Shown: positions 1-7,100 of the stretch, in pieces
Position numbering within the stretch: position 1 is the first letter of the stretch
Layout: every line of letters begins with the position of its first letter
From: Halisarca cf. caerulea
Lineage: Eukaryota > Porifera > Demospongiae > Chondrillida > Halisarcidae
Direction of reading: 5' to 3'
Assembly: GCA_963170055.1 (NCBI GenBank)
Contig: CAUJGJ010000423.1
Coordinates: 12,501-22,500, forward strand
DNA length: 10,000 nucleotides
Program-made: the position numbers and the translations under genes
Notes under the pieces: model-generated
The model's input: only the letters and a program-made list of their open reading frames with translations
Database searches by the model: none
What the model was told of the DNA's origin: nothing

Positions 1-82
1 TCACCCTTTCGTCTGAGTGTCATTATAGGTAAATCGAACACACTGACACGGTCTCTTGTCGGACTAAGCAATACACTGGGTC

Positions 83-154
83 GAAAACCCGTCTTGAGCT
101 AACCCCATAGACACTGTTGAAAACCCGTCTTGAGCTAACCCCATAGACACTGTT
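83..154. repeat. 36-bp tandem repeat, two perfect copies plus a degenerate flank
   Basis: The unit beginning GAAAACCCGTCTTGAGCTAA spans 83-118 and is repeated exactly at 119-154. A more diverged partial copy (TACACTGGGTCGAAAACCC-like) lies just upstream, about 47-82. As 36 is a multiple of three, the minus-strand reading shows a repeated VYGVSSRRVF peptide, but nothing suggests it is translated. Confidence 0.9.
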
Positions 155-831
155 GTTTGAGTATCCTCTATGACTGTACACAGCGTAGGGTAGTCTGGCG
201 TAGCTCAGACCCAACCTCGCTAGACTAAGTATAGGGAGTGAGCTCAAGTACTGCAAACACAAGGTGATGTCACTCCCACAAGTACGTCACAAATGTCACC
301 TGATATTAAATGGCTGTGCAAATGGCCGTTATCATGGCTAACTTTTGGTGCCTATTGTGGAAACCCTATGTTAAGACAACGGAATATGAAAATCACCCCC
401 GATCAAAGTTACTACTTGTTTTTAAAGTTATTTTCAGGACATTTTTGGACTTGTGATCTCAGAACCAAGGAAATCATTTAGGTTTAAAGTGCCTCTTTTA
501 GTAATCGTGTACGAGGCACCGTTAGGGTCTGAGAAGGTATTCACCTTGTTTGTGTGCTACACTAGTGCCCCCTCCCGATCGTAGGGACTAATTGTCACAT
601 ACCCTTTCAATTGAGAAGAGATTTTGTGTTACGAATTTCCTATGTTGGCCTTAAATGAGCAATACCCCAACTAAGTGTGTGGGATTCTCAATCTGAGTCC
701 GCCACCAACTTGAAGCCGCTGACGAAAGTAGTACATCTCACTTATACTCAGTAATTATGTAATATGTTGTCAATTAGTTGTAGTAGATTAGTAGATGTAT
801 GACAAGGAAATTGTACAGTGCAACAGCTAAG

Positions 832-885
832 CAAGTGTGTAAACATCAGGAAGTGTGCGTACATCAAGAAGTGTGCGTACATCAT
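832..885. repeat. 18-bp imperfect tandem array, three units
   Basis: The units at 850-867 and 868-885 (GAAGTGTGCGTACATCA plus one variable base) differ at one position. The unit at 832-849 matches 13 of 18 bases. The array is rich in GTGTG and sits 52 bp before the TG microsatellite, so it may be an old relic of the same slippage-prone tract. Confidence 0.8.
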
Positions 886-934
886 GTATGTGTGCACTGC
901 TTTCTCTTTGAAGTTGCCCACACAACATACCACA

Positions 935-936
<2 letters not shown>

Positions 937-997
<61 letters not shown>
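937..997. repeat. (TG)30 dinucleotide microsatellite
   Basis: Sixty-one bases of uninterrupted TG run from 937 to 997. On the transcribed strand this gives a (UG)30 tract in the pre-mRNA, ending about 56 nt before the exon at 1054. Several short ORFs of poly-Val-Cys or poly-His-Thr arise from it and are not genes. Confidence 0.98.
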
Positions 998-999
<2 letters not shown>

Positions 1000-1017
1000 A
1001 TGTAAATGAAAGAGTGC

Positions 1018-1053
1018 TGTTTCCATTCCCATTTCCGTTCCCCTTTGTACTAG
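1018..1053 (+). promoter_or_regulatory. 3' splice acceptor with polypyrimidine tract
   Basis: A pyrimidine-rich run from about 1020 to 1048 (TTTCC/TTCCC blocks) is followed by GTACTAG ending at 1053, with GTTTGG as the first exon bases. Similarity to filamin CH2 begins at the first full codon after this AG, which supports it as the real junction. The split codon is N|GT, so the intron would be phase 1. The frame also stays open upstream through the TG repeat, but that translation (alternating Val-Cys) is not filamin-like. The AAATGAA near 1004-1010 is a weak branch-point candidate. Confidence 0.75.
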
Positions 1054-1169
1054 GTTTGGAAGTCATTCCACTGTTGACTCACACCCAGGTCATGAACAAG
1101 TACATTGATGAAATTTCCATGGCAACCTATCTCAGTTCTATCCGCACAGCCTATCACATCACCCCAAAA
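1054..1169 (+). other. C-terminal end of CH2 actin-binding domain (protein domain, partial)
   Basis: The first visible residues (LEVIPLLTHTQV, then DEISMATYLSS) line up without gaps over 27 residues with the last helix region of filamin CH2, which in human FLNA reads LGIPQVITPEEI and then DEHSVMTYLS. The match covers the hydrophobic IP/VIT start and the D-E-x-S-x-x-T-Y-L-S helix. A short linker (TPKG) then leads into Ig repeat 1. This fragment is what separates a filamin from other Ig-repeat proteins. It also shows that coding exons must exist upstream, because the rest of CH2 and all of CH1 are absent. Confidence 0.85.
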
Positions 1170-4100
1170 GGCACCATCTGTGCCTATGGTAGTGGTCTTC
1201 ATCGAGCCTTTATCAACAAGCCAGCTGTCTTCTTTGTTGATGGGACGTATGGCTCAGCCATTGAAGGCCAGGTCCATGTCACTATAGAAGGAGTTGAGGT
1301 GCATTCGGACCTGGTGGCCGGTCACAGCAACCTGTTCAAGATTACATACATGCCCTCTGCTGTGAGGAAGATCTACATTCATGTGAGATGGGGACATGTT
1401 GACATCGATGGATCCCCATTTGTTGTGCAAGTGGTGGATCCCGAGGCCATCCGAGTGGTGGGCATGAAGAAGGAGACTTGCTGGGCAGTGCACCGCATCT
1501 TCACCTACAAGATCTTGCAAGCATACGACAAGAGGATCGTCAGTGTGTTGGTCAGACGACCGGATGGAGCCACTCAACCATCCGAGTGTCACGAGATGGA
1601 AGATGGATCCATCCTCATCACCCACAAGGCAAAGTACACAGAAGAGAAGACAGTGGAGGTGCGTGTTGGTGGGCTGCACGTTCACAAGAGTCCGTATACA
1701 ACATACTGTGTGGATCCTGAACGATGCAGTGTGGTCTTGCTAGACCCGCCACCTGGCCAGCCGGTCCTGTTTGGTACCACAGTAACTTTCCAAGCCACAG
1801 CAAATATGCTGGACATCAAAGGGATCATGATCCACGCCCATGCACCCAGTGGAAAGAAGGAGATCCAATGGTCCCTTCGTCATGGGGAGACCTACCAACA
1901 CAACTCACAGTACACGCCCAGTGAGGTAGGGCGACACATCATCTTCTTCCAGTGTGCTGGTGTTAACATTCAAGGATCTCCTATCATCATCGACTTCATC
2001 ATGCCCGAGCTCTGCCTGCTGGACCCCCTTCCTCCGTACATCTACGTTGGAGCCGACTACAAGCTGGTGTTGTGTGTGCGAGGCGCAGGAGAGTCTGACC
2101 CCTCTGTTACCTCCACAATACCGGACTACCTGGTCCCTTCCATTGCACCAGCTGAAGGAATGGAGCGAGAAGGGGAGTATGACATTGCACTCCATGGTGT
2201 GGATGTGGGTGTGTCCAATGTGGGTGTGTTCTATGGGAATTTCCCCATCAAGCCCTCTCCTGATGACGTCTGGGTAGTGGACTACTGCAGGGCATTCGGA
2301 GATGCACTTGCTCCAGGTCAATTCTTCAATATTGAAAACCAAATAGAGTTCTATGTTGACATCCATCGAGGAGGTCCTGGACAGCTCTCCTTGGAGACTA
2401 CTGGACCCAATAAGAAGCCTTTCCCTTGTGTTCTGAGCGAGCCTGTCCCCAACTGGGAGGAGAGCGAGATGGTAGTACACACAGTGCAGTTCACACCTCA
2501 CAACATCAGAGAGCACTTCATTGACTGCTTGTGGTCTCTGTTTGGTCTGACAGACCCTATTCCAGACAGCCCTTTCAGGTTCTACGTGGTTGACCCTCCT
2601 CTATGCCAGTACTACCGGTTGCCCAAGGATGACATCATCTTCATGAACACAAACTACACGTTCTGCGTTGACACAAACCCAGCTGGTGAAGGGGCACCCA
2701 TCCATGTCTTTGTCCGCCACGAGCCGGACGATGGAGAACCCACAGAGTTGGAGTTGACCTGTGAAAGGGAAGAAGACGACAAGTTCTTCTACACCCTCAA
2801 CGTAGACTACCTGGGATGGCTGCAACTCTGGACACAGTACAACTTCACCGACATCCGACCAAAGCCAAGGAGGTTCCGAGTGGAGGAAGGTGTGGTGGTG
2901 AAGGACTACCTCCAGGTCGGCCTCTTGGACACTGGCTACGCCTCAGATCCAAGTAAGTGCTATGCATTTGGGGAGGCCTTGAAACCCGACAAGTACTTCA
3001 ATGCACGAGAGCCCATTGAGTTCTATGTGGACGTGATCAGCTCGGGGTTTGGATACTTGGCCTCTGACGGCAGAGATCCTGACACTGAGGAGGTGCCAGT
3101 CTACGTTTCTCCTATGCAGTGTTCAGATGAGGAGTGGGTCCACACACTAACATTCACTCCTTTTGTGATTGATGTCTATAAAGTTGACGTCCTGTGGAAC
3201 ATGGTGGACCAGACAGATCCCCTACCCATCTCAGATGAAGGCATCAAAGAAGACGAGTTGAAGTGGTGGCCGGTGCACATACCCAAGAGTCCATTTCCCT
3301 TCACAGTAGTGGACCCACCCAAGTGCCAATTACGGGGTCTTCCTCGTGAGACATACGTCCTGGCTTTCAAGACGTACGATTTTGACATTGACACAAAACC
3401 AGCCGGTTTGGGAGCTCCTCTACGCAACCTCGAAGAGCAGATCGGGATTGAGACAACAACCAATGGAGAGTCCTTCTCTGTCGGTCAGAAACCTGAGATG
3501 GGAGTCTTTGGGTTCAAGTTTACCTTGCAACATGCAGGATGGCTGGTAATGACCCCTCAATACAACTACACACCCATCCTGCCCCGCCCACTAGCATACG
3601 ACATTGTTGATCCTAAGCTGTACACATGCGAACCAACAGGCGGCTTCCACAACATGGACGAGCTCTACCAGTTCCCCCTCACTAACGTCCTGATACATGA
3701 AAAGTACCTCAACTACAAGACATCTCGACACATCTACCTGGGGGAGGGTACAGTGGACACTCCCATGCTTCCTGTCACCAAAGAGGACTCTGTCATCACA
3801 GCTGGTTTCCAGCCGGAGAGCATAGGGCTGCATGAGGTCGAGGTCAAATGTGTCGGTTACCATGTCAACAACAGTCCCTTCTTTGTCCCTGTGTGCTATG
3901 CACCATGGTGTGTCATTGAGGGGCTTCTGGAAACCCCCTATATTGTTGCCGACCAGCCATGGGAATTCACCATTGACACAAACCCCGCCTACCCGGGGGC
4001 AGAGCTCTCTGTTATAGCCAAACACTCAGAAGAGACAGACGTTAACATTCTTGAGAAACAGGAGGTCTCCCCAGGTGTGTTCCAATACTGCTACATCCCA

Positions 4101-7100
4101 CATCGCCCCGCTGGCTATCTCCAAATCATCTTCTTGTACAATGGACGTCACATTCGACCTCCAATGAACTTTGACCTTGTTGACCCCTGGATGTATGTGG
4201 CAATTCGACCCCTTGGTTACGAGAGGATCAGGTATGGAGTGATCTTTGATATAGTGGATGTGACCATTCATCACAAGTACATCGCATGCACGGCCAACCA
4301 CAAGGACGAGGAACAAGTCGAGTTTGACCTCTTCCACCACAACGATGTCCTCACGTGCTCCTTCCAACCACACTATGTGGGCTATTACCACACTGAAGTT
4401 ACGTGCTGCGGGTTCGATGTTCCGGGAAGTCCCTTTGACATCCCTGTCTGTGACCCAGAGTCCTGCTACATCTCAGGGGGATTTCCCTTGTACATCCTGG
4501 TTGACAACCCTACAGTGGTCCCCATCTACACACAGGAGGCGGGGCCTGGAGACCTCACCGTACACTTTGAGTCAGATGCTGGTCCATCATCCCTGAAACT
4601 GGACCTCAGTGAACGCAAGGAGAACGGATGTGAGACTGTCACATTTAACGCGAACACTGTTTGTGACAACAAGATCACATTGAGATGGGCTGACTTTCCC
4701 ATCTGTGGCAGTCCACTTGACATGAGGGCTATTGACCCAAGCAAGCTGGTGTGGACATGCACAGCGATGAGGAAGGGGAGGATTGTCATGAACAAGACCT
4801 CAGAGTTTTCACTGGATTGCCGAGATGTGGGTAATGTCTACCCCAATGTCTCAGCCCTTGGTGGGGAAACTTCCTTTGCAGTACAGGTGTATGGTGTAGC
4901 CCCACGGATCTTCACTGCTGAAGTCCTGCCCACAATCAAGGGAGAAATGGCTTTCAATGTGACGTTTGGTGGGTTTCCCACACCAGGTCTTCCCACCACC
5001 ATCATCGTGCGACCGTACATCGATCCTCACTCGGTCTACGTGACAGGAAGACCTCTCAAGAAGTGCTACTCAAGTCTTGTAGAAGAAGTGACTGTACACA
5101 CACCAGAAGTGGACTTACTTGAAGCAGAAGTACTGAACGTTACAATCCTGCCCAAAGGTAGAAAGTTCAACTTGGAAGACTACAATGTCCGTGTTGAGAT
5201 GTCTGACAACCTTGACACGACCTACCCCACTAAGTTCCTGGTTCCAGAGCAAGGCACACACTTCCTCAACTGCATGGTGGAGGGGCAGCATTGCAAGGGG
5301 TCTCCTTACAAGCTCCATGTTGTCCCTGGTCCAAATGCTTCAAAGTGTGTGTTGTATGGTCGCGTCAAGGAGCCCTATCCATACTTTGTGATAGATAAGC
5401 AAGTAAGGTTTCAGGTGGATGTGGCAGACGCAGGCAGTGGTGTGTTGAACGTTGTTGTAAAGGATGCCTACAACAGAACCATCCCCTCAAAGCTCTTGAG
5501 AGACAAGCGGGCTAAGAGAGCTGTTTACGAGGTGGAGATGGTCCTACCAACACTAGGGGTCTACTCTGTTAACGTGACGTGGTCAGACTACCCAATACCT
5601 GGAAGCCCTTTCACCGTCTACGGTTCAAATCCGCTTCTTTGCTCCTTCAGAGATCTTCCAGACCCAGCCATCCCTGACCCCGATTCCTTTGCTCCCGTTT
5701 TGAACAGACCATTCTCTTTTGTTCTGGACAGCACTAGAGCTGGCAAGGGCACAGTAGCTGGAGCCATACACTACGATTGTGGAGACGTCGACCAGTTGGA
5801 GGTAGTGGAGGACGAGGAAGGAGTGTTCTCTGTCACCGCCTGTCCTCGGAACACGGGCTGGGTGGAGATGATTCTCACATTCAATGACGTCAACATTCTT
5901 CCAGGAAAGTGGTATGTGTACGTGGTAGACCCCTCTCTCTACTCCGTTAGCTTTGTGGACAAGATCATGCGCACAAGGCACCCAGTTCCTTTCAACCTGG
6001 AGTCTGTGTCTGAAGGCACTCCCTACATCACTCTGACTGCCTACCACGAGACAGGGGAGAAGGTCAAAGGATATGTCGAGTTTGGTCAGGTTAACTCTGT
6101 AGTCAAGTTTGTCCCAAAGAAGATCGGAGACTACCATGTAAATGTAAACTGTGGAGGGGTTCCCCTCAGGGGAGGTCCCTTCTCCATCCAGGTTTGTGAT
6201 CCTGATGCTTGCAAGGTGATCGGTCACATTGCTGAGGTGTACATTAAAGGAGAGAAGTCCCAGTTCCAAGTTGACACACTCAAAGCTGGACCTGGAACCT
6301 TTGCCTACTCTTACGACCAGACCAAGGGAGACGAAGGCACTGCTTTGGAGATTGATGTTCAGCCTCACAAGGAGTGGCACATGAAGGTCTATGAAGCCAC
6401 TAAGAAGTCCTTCCCTAAACCCCAGGCCCTGCACGCAGATGAGGAAGGGGATTCCCCTCCAGTATGGGGAAATGATGTGTACGAAGTCAAGTTCTGGGGA
6501 CGTACTTTTGGAGCAGCCAATGTTGCCCTTACATGGGCGGGCTACCGCATTGCTAAGGTACCCTACCACATTGATGTCTATGATCCCGCCAACTGCATGA
6601 TGTCACTTCCTGTGGGAGGAGTCAAGGTGAAGCCCAAGGTCCCTTATACATTCTATGTTGACACTTACTTGGCCGGCAGTATCCTGGCCGAGGTGAGAGC
6701 TCTGATGCTGGAAGAAGACTGCCACATTGTCTGTGAACAAGAAGGGAAGACAACCAAGGTGGTTGTGACTGCTGACTATCCAGGGGATTACCCTGTTGAG
6801 GTACGGTGCTACCGTGTGCATGTGCAGGGGTCTCCCTTCACAGTGAAGGTGACAGACGAGAGTCTTATCGACGTGGTGGGGTACGTACCCTCTGTCATGC
6901 CCGTGGGGGGTGTGGCATCCATAAAGATTGACTGTATAGAAGCCGGGGCCGGTCCCATGGAGTCCTCGGTGAAGACCACCCTCAAGTCTGCTCCGGTTGC
7001 CATAGCGATCAGTCCACTTGCAGAGCATGTTGATCGCTATGAGGTGACTTTCACGGCTACAGGAGCTGGTGAGGGGCATGTCCACTTGACCTGGGGCGGG

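Larger units (their letters stand above)
1..1053 (+). other. Presumed intron or other non-coding sequence
   Basis: No open frame on either strand here resembles a calponin-homology domain or any other protein I recognise. The longest short ORFs (23-262 minus, 293-481 plus, and several across the TG repeat) are low-complexity or unpatterned. Since the exon at 1054 starts inside CH2, this stretch is most simply the 3' part of an intron whose donor lies left of the window. Between 155 and 831 I see nothing beyond short trivial repeats such as TAGTAGAT twice at 781-796. Confidence 0.6.

Noticed and set aside
293..481. 62-residue plus-strand ORF as a possible upstream exon
   Set aside because: No resemblance to calponin-homology helices, and no convincing donor or acceptor around it.
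748..1066. Poly-His-Thr and poly-Val-Cys short ORFs over the TG tract
   Set aside because: They are translations of a dinucleotide microsatellite, not genes.
1092..1094. ATG at 1092 as the true start codon
   Set aside because: Similarity to CH2 extends upstream of it to 1056, right up to a good splice acceptor, so it is better read as an internal methionine.
1905..2516. 203-residue minus-strand open frame, and many similar ones through 9584
   Set aside because: All overlap the continuous filamin frame, have no family features, and change frame relative to each other.
2953..2958. GTAAGT, a strong-looking splice donor inside the exon
   Set aside because: Reading through gives DPSKCYAFGEAL, which matches the start of related repeat 5. 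The nearby acceptor ending at 3119 would break the frame, so retention is the simpler reading.
5499..5519. RDKRAKR as a furin-type cleavage site
   Set aside because: Filamins are cytoplasmic and no secretion signal is visible, so the basic run in repeat 15 is probably just a charged loop.
5625..6569. 314-residue open frame on the minus strand
   Set aside because: It is wholly antisense to filamin repeats 15-18 and shows no recognisable domain. Long antisense frames are a codon-bias by-product of this coding region.
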